Shown here: positions 17,002 to 24,320 of the stretch, one piece after another | Position numbering within the stretch: position 1 is the first letter of the stretch | Layout: each line of letters starts with the position of its first letter | From: an uncultured Alphaproteobacteria bacterium | GTDB lineage: Bacteria > Pseudomonadota > Alphaproteobacteria > Bin95 | Reading direction: 5' to 3' | DNA length: 49,018 nt | Assembly (NCBI GenBank): GCA_937891825.1 | Contig: CALAHN010000081.1 | Location: 70,700 to 119,717 of the forward strand | Position numbers and translations under genes: made by a program | The notes under the pieces: generated by a model | The model's database searches: none | What the model was told of the DNA's origin: nothing | Seen by the model: only the letters and a program-made list of their open reading frames with translations

Positions 17002-18633
17002 ATGCCGACCGAGGCCAATGCGATCATCGTCGCCGCCCAGCCCGAAGCCACGGAGGCCGGCGCGCGGGTCTTGATGCGGGGCGGCAACGCCGTCGACGCC
17101 GCGATGGCGGCCGCGCTCGTCCAGGGCGTCGTCGATCCGCAGATGTGCGGCATCGCCGGGTTCGGCTCCTGCCACCTCTATCTGCCGGACAAGGGCGTCC
17201 ATACCTGCATCGATTTCCACGGCCAGACGCCGCTTGCCGCGACCCCGTCGATGTGGGCGAACCGGATCGAGGGCGAAACCCGCGACGGCTTCGGCTTCAT
17301 CCTGGAAGGCCGCGTCAACGATTGCGGCTATGAGGCGATCACGACGCCCGGAAGCTTGCTGGCCTACCATGAGGCCGTGACCGAATTCGGATCGTGGGAT
17401 TGGGCCGACGTTTGCGCGCCCGCGATCGCCCAGGCCGACAAGGGCTTCGTCGTCCGGCCCCATGTGGATTTCTGGTGGCGCCAGGGCGCGATCCATGGCC
17501 GGGTCGGCGTGACGGAGCGGTTGGGCTTCTCGAAGACCGGCCGCGACATCTATTTCCGGCCCGATGGCGCGCTGAAGGGCCTGGGCGACCATGTCGTCAA
17601 CCCGGATATGGCGCGGACCTTGCGCCGGATCGCCAAGGGCGGCGCCGAGATTTTCTATCGGGGCGAGATCGCCGACGCCATCGACGCCGACATGGCGCGC
17701 CATGGCGGCCTGATGCGCAAGAAGGACCTGGAAAACTACCGGACCGTTCGAGCCGACCCGCTCTGGACCACATATCGCGGCCGGCGGATCGCATCGAACC
17801 GTCCGCCCGGCGGCGGCGTGCAATTGCTGGAAATGCTGAACATCCTGGAGCATTTCGATCTGGACGCGATCGGCCATAACACGACCGAATATATCCGCAT
17901 CGTCGCCGAGGCGATGAAGCAGGCGACCGTCGACAAGGACGCCCATGTCGGCGACCCGGCCTTCGTCGACGTGCCGCTGGATCGCCTCCTGGGCCAGGCC
18001 CATGCGGCGGCTCAGGCCGAGCGCATCCGGCGGGCCGAGAAGGCCAGCGTGCCGCGCTATCAGGGCGGCATGGCGGAGCCGAAGGATACGACCCATGTCG
18101 TCGTGCGGGACGCGCGCGGCAATATCGTCACCATGACCCATTCGCTCGGGATGCCGTCCGGCGTCATCACGGACGGGTTGGGCTTCATGTACAATGGCTG
18201 CATGGGCGTGTTCGACCCAAGGCCGGGCCGGGCCGGATCGATCGCGCCGGGCAAAAGCCGGTTTTCCTCGCTTTGCCCGTCCATCGTGTTCGAAGGCGAC
18301 GAGCCCCGGATCGCGCTTGGCGCGCCCGGCGGCACCCAGATCGCGATGGGCGTCCTGCAAACCTTGCTGAATATGCTGGACTTCGGCATGTCGCCGATGG
18401 AAGCGGTCGCCGCCCCGCGCTTTTCCGCGACCAGCGACGTCATCGACATCACGAACCGGATTCCCGGTTATGCGGTCGAGCCGCTGGAAGCCGACGGCTA
18501 CACGGTCCAGCGCTCGCCGTTGACCTTCGCGTTCGCGGCGCCCCACGCCATCGACTTTCATCCCGGCCAGCCGCTGCGCGGCGGCGCCGATCCGAGCCAT
18601 GACGGCGCCGTGCTCCAGGTGCGCCAGCCATGA
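17002..18633 (+). CDS. Gamma-glutamyltransferase family protein
   Basis: A 543-residue Ntn-hydrolase. The large-subunit landmarks are present (ATEAGARVLMRGGNAVDAAMAA near the N terminus; IASNRPPGGGVQLLEMLNILE), and the autoprocessing site is KDTTHVVVRDARGN, where Thr363 should become the N-terminal nucleophile of the small subunit. The later GGT elements (SLGMPSGVITDGLGFMYNG, FSSLCPSIVF) are visible. No signal peptide is seen, so unlike classical periplasmic GGT it is probably cytoplasmic and may act on a different gamma-glutamyl or acylated amine. A strong ribosome-binding site (AAAGGGGGAAG) precedes it. Its stop overlaps the amidase start (ATGA). Confidence 0.92.
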   Translation: MPTEANAIIVAAQPEATEAGARVLMRGGNAVDAAMAAALVQGVVDPQMCGIAGFGSCHLYLPDKGVHTCIDFHGQTPLAATPSMWANRIEGETRDGFGFILEGRVNDCGYEAITTPGSLLAYHEAVTEFGSWDWADVCAPAIAQADKGFVVRPHVDFWWRQGAIHGRVGVTERLGFSKTGRDIYFRPDGALKGLGDHVVNPDMARTLRRIAKGGAEIFYRGEIADAIDADMARHGGLMRKKDLENYRTVRADPLWTTYRGRRIASNRPPGGGVQLLEMLNILEHFDLDAIGHNTTEYIRIVAEAMKQATVDKDAHVGDPAFVDVPLDRLLGQAHAAAQAERIRRAEKASVPRYQGGMAEPKDTTHVVVRDARGNIVTMTHSLGMPSGVITDGLGFMYNGCMGVFDPRPGRAGSIAPGKSRFSSLCPSIVFEGDEPRIALGAPGGTQIAMGVLQTLLNMLDFGMSPMEAVAAPRFSATSDVIDITNRIPGYAVEPLEADGYTVQRSPLTFAFAAPHAIDFHPGQPLRGGADPSHDGAVLQVRQP

Positions 18634-20069
18634 GCGACGCAATCCTCGGCATGACCGCGACGGACCTCGCCAGCGCCATCCGGGCGCGCCAGGTTTCACC
18701 GGTCGAGGCGATGCAGGCTGTACTGGAGCGCGCGGCGGCGGCGCAGGCGCGCTGCAACGCCTTCATCACCCTGGATGGCGCGCGTGCGCTTGAGGCGGCG
18801 CGGGCGGCGGAAGCGGCCGTCGTCGCGGGCGAGCCGCTCGGCGCCCTCCACGGCGTGCCGGTCTCGGTCAAGGACCTCTGCAACACGGCGGACTTGCGGA
18901 CGACCTTCGGCAGCCTCGCCTACAAGGACAATATCCCGGCGGCCGATTGCGTCGCCGTCGCCCGCCTCAAGGCCGCCGGCGCCATCGTCTTCGCCAAGAC
19001 GACCACGCCGGAGTTCGGCCACAAGCCCCTGACCGAAGCGCCGTTGTTCGGGCGGACGCTGAACCCCTGGGATCTGACGCGAACGCCCGGCGGCTCCTCC
19101 GGCGGGTCGGGCGTCGCGGTGGCGGCGGGCGCTGGGCCGCTCGCCGTCGGCACCGATGGCGGCGGGTCGACGCGCATTCCGGCGGCGGCTTGCGGCGTCG
19201 TCGGCTTCAAGCAGTCGCTCGGCGTCGTGCCCCACGATCAGACGCCGGATGTGTTCGGCCTGCTCGCCTATGTCGGGCCGATGGCGCGCACTGTCCAGGA
19301 CGCCGGGCTGATGCTGGATGTCATGGCGGGGCCCCATGCCAGCGATCCGCACTCTCTCGGGCGCGATCTCCAGGGGCTTGCCGCAGCCGCCGCCCGGCCG
19401 GGCGACCTGAAGGGGCGGCGGATCGGCTACCGCCTGACCATGGGCAACGACCGGGTCGATCCCGAAACCCGCGCCGCGTTCGAGGCGTCGCTCGCGGTGC
19501 TGGCCGATCTCGGCGCCGACCTGGTCGAGCGGAATGACGCCTTCGAGAACACGCTCCCGGTCTGGGGGCCGCTGACCTTCTCGATCTGGGCCTGCCGGTT
19601 CGCCGGGGCCGAGCAGACGCTGGGCGACGCCATGTCCGCCACCCTCCGCCACTGGATGGGCGAGGGCCGGCGCTTCGGCGCGACCGAGGTGCAGCAGGCG
19701 ATGGAAGCGCGCACCCGCCTGTTCCGCCAGGTCCAGAGCTGGTTCGAGGAGATCGATTTCCTCGCGACCCCGACCCTCGCCGCCCCGGCGTTGCCGGCGG
19801 ATCAGGACCCGTTGCAGCCCGTCGTCATCGACGGCGGCCCGGCGGGCGGGCTGCGCGACGGCTGGTATCCCTACACCCACCCCTTCAACTTGACCGGCCA
19901 CCCGGCGATCACCGTGCCGAACGGCTTCACGGCGGCCGGCCTGCCCGCAGGCGGCCTGCAACTGGCGGCGCCCTGGTTCGCCGACGCCGACCTGCTATCG
20001 GCCGCCGCCGCCTACGAAGCCGCCCGCGGCGACGACGACCGCCGGCCGCCGGGCTTCGGGATCCGTTGA
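18630..20069 (+). CDS. Amidase (amidase-signature family)
   Basis: A 479-residue amidase-signature enzyme. The Ser-cisSer-Lys triad is visible: Lys81 in VSVKDLCNT, the Gly/Ser-rich GGSSGGSG loop from residue 154 on, and Ser180 in GTDGGGSTRIPAA. Family members hydrolyse linear amides; substrate choice lies in the C-terminal region and cannot be read here. It starts within the stop codon of the GGT-like gene and ends the operon. Paired with the GGT-like and deacetylase-like enzymes it suggests stepwise removal of amide or carbamoyl groups, with the acyl product activated by the CoA ligase. Confidence 0.93.
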   Translation: MSDAILGMTATDLASAIRARQVSPVEAMQAVLERAAAAQARCNAFITLDGARALEAARAAEAAVVAGEPLGALHGVPVSVKDLCNTADLRTTFGSLAYKDNIPAADCVAVARLKAAGAIVFAKTTTPEFGHKPLTEAPLFGRTLNPWDLTRTPGGSSGGSGVAVAAGAGPLAVGTDGGGSTRIPAAACGVVGFKQSLGVVPHDQTPDVFGLLAYVGPMARTVQDAGLMLDVMAGPHASDPHSLGRDLQGLAAAAARPGDLKGRRIGYRLTMGNDRVDPETRAAFEASLAVLADLGADLVERNDAFENTLPVWGPLTFSIWACRFAGAEQTLGDAMSATLRHWMGEGRRFGATEVQQAMEARTRLFRQVQSWFEEIDFLATPTLAAPALPADQDPLQPVVIDGGPAGGLRDGWYPYTHPFNLTGHPAITVPNGFTAAGLPAGGLQLAAPWFADADLLSAAAAYEAARGDDDRRPPGFGIR

Positions 20070-20127
20070 CGTTTTCAATGAACCGCGCTTCCTGTGGATG
20101 CTGAAGACGGTGCTTGGAAAAGGCCGA

Positions 20128-20403
20128 TCAAGGCCACATTTGCGCGGCGTGAAGCACACGAAGCACCGTCACCGCGGCTGCGGTTTCGGCGTAGACCACA
20201 ATGTAGTTGGGCCGGACCACCAGTTCCCGTGTTCCCTCTACCCTGCCGGGTCGGCAGCGTTTCGGGTGAGCCTGCAACTGCGCCACCTTGCCCTGGATTT
20301 CCTGCATCAGGGCAAGCGCCGCATCCGGGTTATCGTCCGAGATGTAGTCGACGATCGCCATAAGGTCCGCAACCGCAGAGGCCTTCCATTGCAGTTCAGG
20401 CAC
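20128..20403 (-). CDS. ParE/RelE-superfamily toxin
   Basis: A 91-residue protein with the ParE-type layout: an N-terminal helical hairpin (KASAVADLMAIVDYISDDNPDAAL), then the beta sheet (RVEGTRELVVRPNYIVVYAE, VTVLRVLHAAQMWP). ParE relatives poison gyrase and RelE relatives cleave mRNA on ribosomes; the basic residues needed for RelE catalysis are not obviously present, so ParE-like action is the better guess. It overlaps the end of the antitoxin gene by 8 nt, the normal antitoxin-first order. Both lie on the minus strand opposite the catabolic operon. Confidence 0.88.
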   Translation of the reverse strand: MPELQWKASAVADLMAIVDYISDDNPDAALALMQEIQGKVAQLQAHPKRCRPGRVEGTRELVVRPNYIVVYAETAAAVTVLRVLHAAQMWP

Positions 20404-20689
20404 GGCGTTTCCCGTCGATCAGAGCGCGCGCCTCGTGCATCACCTGCTCATGCGGCGTAGCCGGCCGCTGGTCGGCCAGCGCCGCCTGCACCTTGGCGCG
20501 GAACCAGGCATCGTAGGCGTCCTGGTCCATCGTCAGGCCGGCGGGCAGGCCGCCTTCCGCGGCGACGCGGGTCAGTAGAATGCGCACCGCATCCGAAAGC
20601 GTCAGGCCAACATCAGCCAGGGCGTCGGTTGCTTGCGCCTTGAGTTGGTCGTCCACGCGAACATGGAGCATCGAGGTTCGGGCGGGCAT
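20396..20689 (-). CDS. RelB/DinJ-family antitoxin
   Basis: A 97-residue protein whose N terminus is a ribbon-helix-helix DNA-binding motif (MLHVRVDDQLKAQATDALAD, VGLTLSDAVRILLTRVA) and whose C terminus is an extended charged tail that would wrap the toxin. ATG 20689 was chosen because AGAGGA sits just upstream and the RHH domain begins at once. The frame continues to 20800, but that would take the palindromic operator into the coding region. It precedes the toxin and probably represses the operon with it as corepressor. Confidence 0.9.
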   Translation of the reverse strand: MPARTSMLHVRVDDQLKAQATDALADVGLTLSDAVRILLTRVAAEGGLPAGLTMDQDAYDAWFRAKVQAALADQRPATPHEQVMHEARALIDGKRRA

Positions 20690-20710
20690 GGCATGTCCTC
20701 TTGTTTCTGA

Positions 20711-20739
20711 GGATAATGTGTAACTCAATTGAGATACAA
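20711..20739 (-). promoter_or_regulatory. Toxin-antitoxin promoter with palindromic operator
   Basis: An 18-nt near-perfect palindrome (20720-20737, GTAACTCAATTGAGATAC, with one mismatched pair) lies 30 nt upstream of the antitoxin start. Read on the minus strand, TTGTAT (20739-20734) and TTATCC (20716-20711) sit 17 nt apart, with the palindrome in the spacer, so RHH dimers bound there would block RNA polymerase. The box assignment is tentative; the palindrome is plain. Confidence 0.65.
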
Positions 20740-20803
20740 ACGAAAGACGCCAAGGGGCGCCGGCAGGTCGATCCGCCGGAGATTCTGCGCCAGCCGCCAA
20801 GCT

Positions 20804-21280
20804 TCAGCTCGCTGCCATCAGCGCTTCCGGGTCGGTCAGGCGGCGGAGGCGGTCGGCGGCGGTTCGGGCGAAGCGGGTCAGCAGGGCTTTCCGGCGCGCG
20901 GCCTTGACCGGCAGCAAGGGCGCTTCGCGGATGAGGGCGCCGCCGAAGGGATCGACGCAGAATAGGCCATGATCGCCAGGCAACAGGGCGCTTGGGAACT
21001 CGGCCGGGACAGCGAAGTAGAACCGATCGCAGTAGTCGAGATAGTCCGGCCACTTGCTGTCGGACAGGAAATCCTCCCGGCTGCTTTTGACCTCGACCGC
21101 GATCAAGGCGCCTGCTGCGCCGACGCCGAAAACATCGACGCGCCGGCCGGTCTCCAGGGAAAACTCGCTGAGCGCGGCATAGCCCATGTCGCCAAGCAAC
21201 CTGGCCGCGCCCCGCGCCAGCGGCACGCCGGGGCGCTCCAGGGTCGTCGGGCCGCGCTGATGACCGATCGGACTGGGCAT
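20804..21280 (-). CDS. mmcB: MmcB-type DNA repair nuclease (DUF2248)
   Basis: A 158-residue protein matching the alphaproteobacterial MmcB family: LARGAARLLGDMGYAALSEFSL, GRRVDVFGV, VEVKSSREDF, SKWPDYLDYCDRFYFAVP and the basic end ARRKALLTRFARTAADRL. The PD-(D/E)xK-like residues are Asp49, Glu63 and Lys65. The founding member acts in mitomycin C damage repair. ATG 21280 was chosen because it fits the family length and leaves a LexA-box-like site (21314-21328) upstream; longer starts at 21331 or 21418 would place that site inside the gene. It ends about 115 nt upstream of the antitoxin gene on the same strand. Confidence 0.88.
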   Translation of the reverse strand: MPSPIGHQRGPTTLERPGVPLARGAARLLGDMGYAALSEFSLETGRRVDVFGVGAAGALIAVEVKSSREDFLSDSKWPDYLDYCDRFYFAVPAEFPSALLPGDHGLFCVDPFGGALIREAPLLPVKAARRKALLTRFARTAADRLRRLTDPEALMAAS

Positions 21281-21313
21281 GGATCGACGCTCCGGTAGCC
21301 ATTGTTCAGACGT

Positions 21314-21328
21314 GTTTCTATTATGTTC
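21314..21328 (-). promoter_or_regulatory. Candidate LexA (SOS) box upstream of mmcB
   Basis: The plus strand reads GTTTCTATTATGTTC, that is GTTT-N7-GTTC, one mismatch from the alphaproteobacterial LexA box GTTC-N7-GTTC. It lies 34 nt upstream of the mmcB start. The placement and the gene's role agree with SOS control, which is known for mmcB in Caulobacter. Confidence 0.55.
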
Positions 21329-21552
21329 CATTGGACTCGCCAATTCAAGCGCAGGGGCTGCCAGTAGTAGGCCAAACGCGCGTTGGCCGTCGGGCTCAGA
21401 GGGCTCCATGATGCGCATGCGTTACGCCTTTGGCGGATCGAAGCTCCAACGCCCGTTTGTCGGGCGAGCGACGGTCGTAAGTCTTTGGCGACGCCAACGA
21501 GACAGAGCGTCGCGGCCGCCAAGCCTCCTGCGGGCGGCCCCGGCGCTTTGAG

Positions 21553-21585
21553 CCCAGCCCAGCGTCCGTCCCACGCTCGGCTGGG
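21553..21585 (-). terminator. Hairpin downstream of bolA, possible terminator
   Basis: CCCAGCC and AGCGT pair with ACGCT and GGCTGGG across a 7-nt loop (12 bp with one C-C mismatch), starting 30 nt after the bolA stop. There is no T-run in either direction, so termination is possible but weakly supported. Confidence 0.4.
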
Positions 21586-21615
21586 CGCCTCGCTTTCTGG
21601 GGCGGCGCCCTTGGC

Positions 21616-21885
21616 CTATTCGCCCGGCGCCTTGACCTCCATCGACAGCGCATGCACCGGCCCCGCGAGCTCATCGGCGAGCGCGGCATAGACCGCGCGC
21701 TGCCGCGCCACCCTCGACTGGCCCCGAAACGCTTCCGCGGTCATGCGCACATGGAAATGCGTCTCGCCGCCTTCCCGGAACCCCATATGGCCGCGATGGC
21801 GCTCCGACTGGTCTTCGACATCCAGCGTCGATGGCTTGAACGCAGCTTGCAGCTTCGTTTCGATGGCGGCGGCGATTATGCCCAT
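21616..21885 (-). CDS. bolA: BolA family protein
   Basis: An 89-residue protein with the BolA fold: an N-terminal helix (IIAAAIETKLQAAFKPSTLDVEDQS), the conserved H-R-G-H segment ERHRGHMGF, then THFHVRMTAEAFRGQSRVARQRAVY with the invariant His. BolA proteins pair with monothiol glutaredoxins in Fe-S handling and stress responses; no glutaredoxin gene is adjacent. The start at 21885 gives the standard family length. It lies 32 nt downstream of recG on the same strand and may be co-transcribed. Confidence 0.93.
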   Translation of the reverse strand: MGIIAAAIETKLQAAFKPSTLDVEDQSERHRGHMGFREGGETHFHVRMTAEAFRGQSRVARQRAVYAALADELAGPVHALSMEVKAPGE

Positions 21886-21917
21886 GGCTTGGGTCTCCGG
21901 TTCCAGGGAAGGGTCGG

Positions 21918-24008
21918 TCAGCCGGTCCGCGCATAGCGCGCCGCGGCGTCCCGTTCGAAAAGATAGAGCAGCGCCCGGAGCGCGAGGCCGCGGTCGCCGG
22001 CGAGGATGTCGTCGCCCGCCGCGCCGCGCGCCAGGATCAGGTCGACGTCCCGGCGGGCGAGCGCCACCAGATCGGCCTGGGCGTCCAGGTCGGCGATGCG
22101 GAATTGCGGCAGGCCGCTTTGGCGGGTGCCCAGGACCTCTCCGGCGCCGCGCAGGCGAAGGTCCTCCTCGGCGATCTTGAAGCCGTCGGCGGTGGCCGAA
22201 ATCGCGAGCAGACGCTGCTTTGCAGTTTCGCTGACGCCATCGGCGCGGAGCAGCAGGCAGAACGAGGCCTTGTCGCCCCGTCCGACGCGGCCGCGCAACT
22301 GGTGCAACTGGGCGAGGCCGAAGCGTTCCGCATGTTCGATCACGATGATCGTCGCTTCCGGCACGTCGACGCCGACCTCGACGACCGTCGTCGCGACCAG
22401 CAGCGTCGCGTCGCCGGCGGCGAAGGCGGCCATGGCGGCGTCGCGCTCTTTCGGTTTCATCTGCCCGTGCGCCAGCGCGACCTTGGCGCCGAAGCGCGCG
22501 GCGAGCATGGCGGCCCGGTCCTCGGCGGCGGCAAGGTCGCTCACCTCCGACTCCTCGACCAGCGGGCAAATCCAATAGGCCCGTTCGCCCCGCGCCATCG
22601 CCCGCTCCAGGCCGTCGATCACGTCGGCCATGCGGGCGATCGGCGTGACGGTGGTCGTGATCGGCTGGCGGCCGGGCGGTTTGTCGGGGATCGCGACATG
22701 ATCCATGTCGCCATAGGCGGTCAGCATCAGCGTGCGCGGGATCGGCGTCGCGGTCATCGACAGAAGATGCGGCGCCAGGCCCTTCGCCGCGAGCGCCATG
22801 CGCTGGTCGACGCCGAAGCGGTGCTGCTCGTCGACGACGATCAGGCCAAGATCCCTGAACGTCACGTCGTCCTGGAAAAGCGCGTGGGTCCCGATCAGGA
22901 TATCGATCTCGCCGGCTGCCAAGGCCATCAGCGTCGCCTGCCGGGCCTTGCCCTTGTCCCGCCCGGTCAGGACAGCGACCGCGAGCCCGAGCCGCTGGCC
23001 AAGGCCGGCGAGGGTGCGGCCGTGCTGCCGCGCCAGCACATCCGTCGGCGCCATCAATGCGGTCTGCGCGCCGCCTTCCGCCGCCGCGACCGCCGCCATG
23101 AAGGCGACGACGGTCTTGCCGCTGCCGACATCGCCCTGCAGCAGCCGCTGCATGCGCCGGCCGGATTTCATGTCGCCCAGAATTTCCGACAGCGCCTGCA
23201 ATTGTCCGGGCGTCAGGCGGAAGGGCAGGGCGTCCATGCAAGCCGCCATGCGCGCCTCGGAGAGCGCGAAGGCGCGCCCGGCGCCCGTGGTCCGCCGCCG
23301 CCGGATCAATGCGAGCGCCAGTTGGTTCGCCAGTAATTCGTCATAGGCGAGGCGGAGGCGCGCCGGGTGATTGGGCTCGATATCCGCGCTCGCGGCCGGG
23401 GCATGGGCGCGGATCAGGCTATCGCGCCAACTCGCCCAGCCGCGTTCCCGCATCAGGGCGGGGTCGAGCCATTCCGGCAGGTCCGGCGCCTTGGCGAGCG
23501 CGCCGGCGATGGCCTTCCTCAGCGTCTTGGGCTGCAGGCCGGCGGTCATCGGATAGACCGGTTCGTGGGCGGGCAGGGCGTCCTCGTCGCCAGGGGGCGC
23601 GATGTAATCCGGATGGGCCATCTGCGGCCGGCCCTGAAACCGTTCGATCATGCCGGAGATGACGCGGGTTTCGCCGACGGGCAATTGCTTTTCCAGCCAG
23701 TCGCCGCGGGCATGAAAGAACACGAGATCGATTTCGCCGGTGTCGTCGCCGGCGATGACGCGGGCCGGGCGCCGCCCCTGGCCGGGCCTGATCTCGAAGA
23801 CGATGACTTCCAGCGTCGCGATCCGCCCGGCTTCCGCATGGGCGACGGCGGGGCGGTAGCTGCGGTCGATCAGACCGGACGGCAGATGCAGGCAAAGGTC
23901 GACCACATGCTTGCCCGCGACCTTCTCGATCAGCGTCGCAACGCGCGGCCCGACGCCGGGCAGGCTGTCCGTCGATTGAAAGAGGGGGAAGAGGACTTCG
24001 GGCCGCAC
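21918..24008 (-). CDS. recG: ATP-dependent DNA helicase RecG
   Basis: A 696-residue helicase that regresses stalled forks and processes branched DNA. The N-terminal wedge/OB region begins LFPLFQSTDSLPGVGPRVATLIEK. Superfamily 2 motifs follow: LLQGDVGSGKTVVAF (Walker A at residues 292-299), IVVDEQHRFGV (DExH), SMTATPIPRT, then ERFGLAQLHQLRGRVGRG and SGLPQFRIADL near the end. GTG at 24008 was chosen: it follows GGAG closely and fits family length, and upstream in-frame sequence lies antisense to sdhE. It is divergent from sdhE-mfd with a gap of only 54 nt. Confidence 0.96.
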   Translation of the reverse strand: MRPEVLFPLFQSTDSLPGVGPRVATLIEKVAGKHVVDLCLHLPSGLIDRSYRPAVAHAEAGRIATLEVIVFEIRPGQGRRPARVIAGDDTGEIDLVFFHARGDWLEKQLPVGETRVISGMIERFQGRPQMAHPDYIAPPGDEDALPAHEPVYPMTAGLQPKTLRKAIAGALAKAPDLPEWLDPALMRERGWASWRDSLIRAHAPAASADIEPNHPARLRLAYDELLANQLALALIRRRRTTGAGRAFALSEARMAACMDALPFRLTPGQLQALSEILGDMKSGRRMQRLLQGDVGSGKTVVAFMAAVAAAEGGAQTALMAPTDVLARQHGRTLAGLGQRLGLAVAVLTGRDKGKARQATLMALAAGEIDILIGTHALFQDDVTFRDLGLIVVDEQHRFGVDQRMALAAKGLAPHLLSMTATPIPRTLMLTAYGDMDHVAIPDKPPGRQPITTTVTPIARMADVIDGLERAMARGERAYWICPLVEESEVSDLAAAEDRAAMLAARFGAKVALAHGQMKPKERDAAMAAFAAGDATLLVATTVVEVGVDVPEATIIVIEHAERFGLAQLHQLRGRVGRGDKASFCLLLRADGVSETAKQRLLAISATADGFKIAEEDLRLRGAGEVLGTRQSGLPQFRIADLDAQADLVALARRDVDLILARGAAGDDILAGDRGLALRALLYLFERDAAARYARTG

Positions 24009-24062
24009 TCGCCATGCTCCATTCGCGGCGATATATCCTAAACGGAATTGAGGGAGGCGGAA

Positions 24063-24320
24063 ATGTCTGAAGACGCGCGCAGAAAGCGCTTGCGCTATAG
24101 GGCCTGGCATCGTGGCACCAAGGAAAGCGATATTATCCTGGGCTCGTTCGCCGACGCGCATCTGGCGACGCTCGACGCCGAGGGCCTGGACGCCTTCGAA
24201 TCCCTGCTCGATGTGCCCGACCCCGAAATCTACGATTGGGTCATCGGCCGCGCGCCGGTGCCGGCGGAGCGGCAGTCCGACCTGATCACGGCGCTGCTCG
24301 CCCATAGAATCACATTTTGA
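24063..24320 (+). CDS. sdhE: Succinate dehydrogenase assembly factor SdhE
   Basis: An 85-residue protein of the SdhE/SDHAF2 family (COG2938), which helps FAD attach covalently to the succinate dehydrogenase flavoprotein. The key RGxxE motif is HRGTKESDIILGSF, followed by the usual helices (LDAEGLDAFESLLDVPDPEIYDWVIG). Start at 24063 was chosen over 24048 because GGAGG lies just upstream and the helical domain starts at MSEDARRK. The mfd start codon overlaps its stop (TGATG). The sdhE-mfd pairing next to recG is common in alphaproteobacteria. Confidence 0.92.
   Translation: MSEDARRKRLRYRAWHRGTKESDIILGSFADAHLATLDAEGLDAFESLLDVPDPEIYDWVIGRAPVPAERQSDLITALLAHRITF

Larger units (their letters stand above)
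21281..21615. other. 335-nt intergenic region between bolA and mmcB
   Basis: This stretch holds the LexA-like site near its mmcB end and a GC-rich hairpin near its bolA end (21553-21585). Open frames cross it on both strands, but none has recognisable homology, a ribosome-binding site or a family-like start, so I call no gene here. No RNA gene was recognised. Confidence 0.5.

Noticed and set aside
14301-18699. Two minus-strand open frames of over 900 codons opposite the catabolic operon
   Set aside because: They cross several real genes, lack ribosome-binding sites and recognisable domains, and reflect codon bias only.
21396-21689. Short minus-strand frame between bolA and mmcB
   Set aside because: No ribosome-binding site or homology, and it overlaps the bolA end in another frame.
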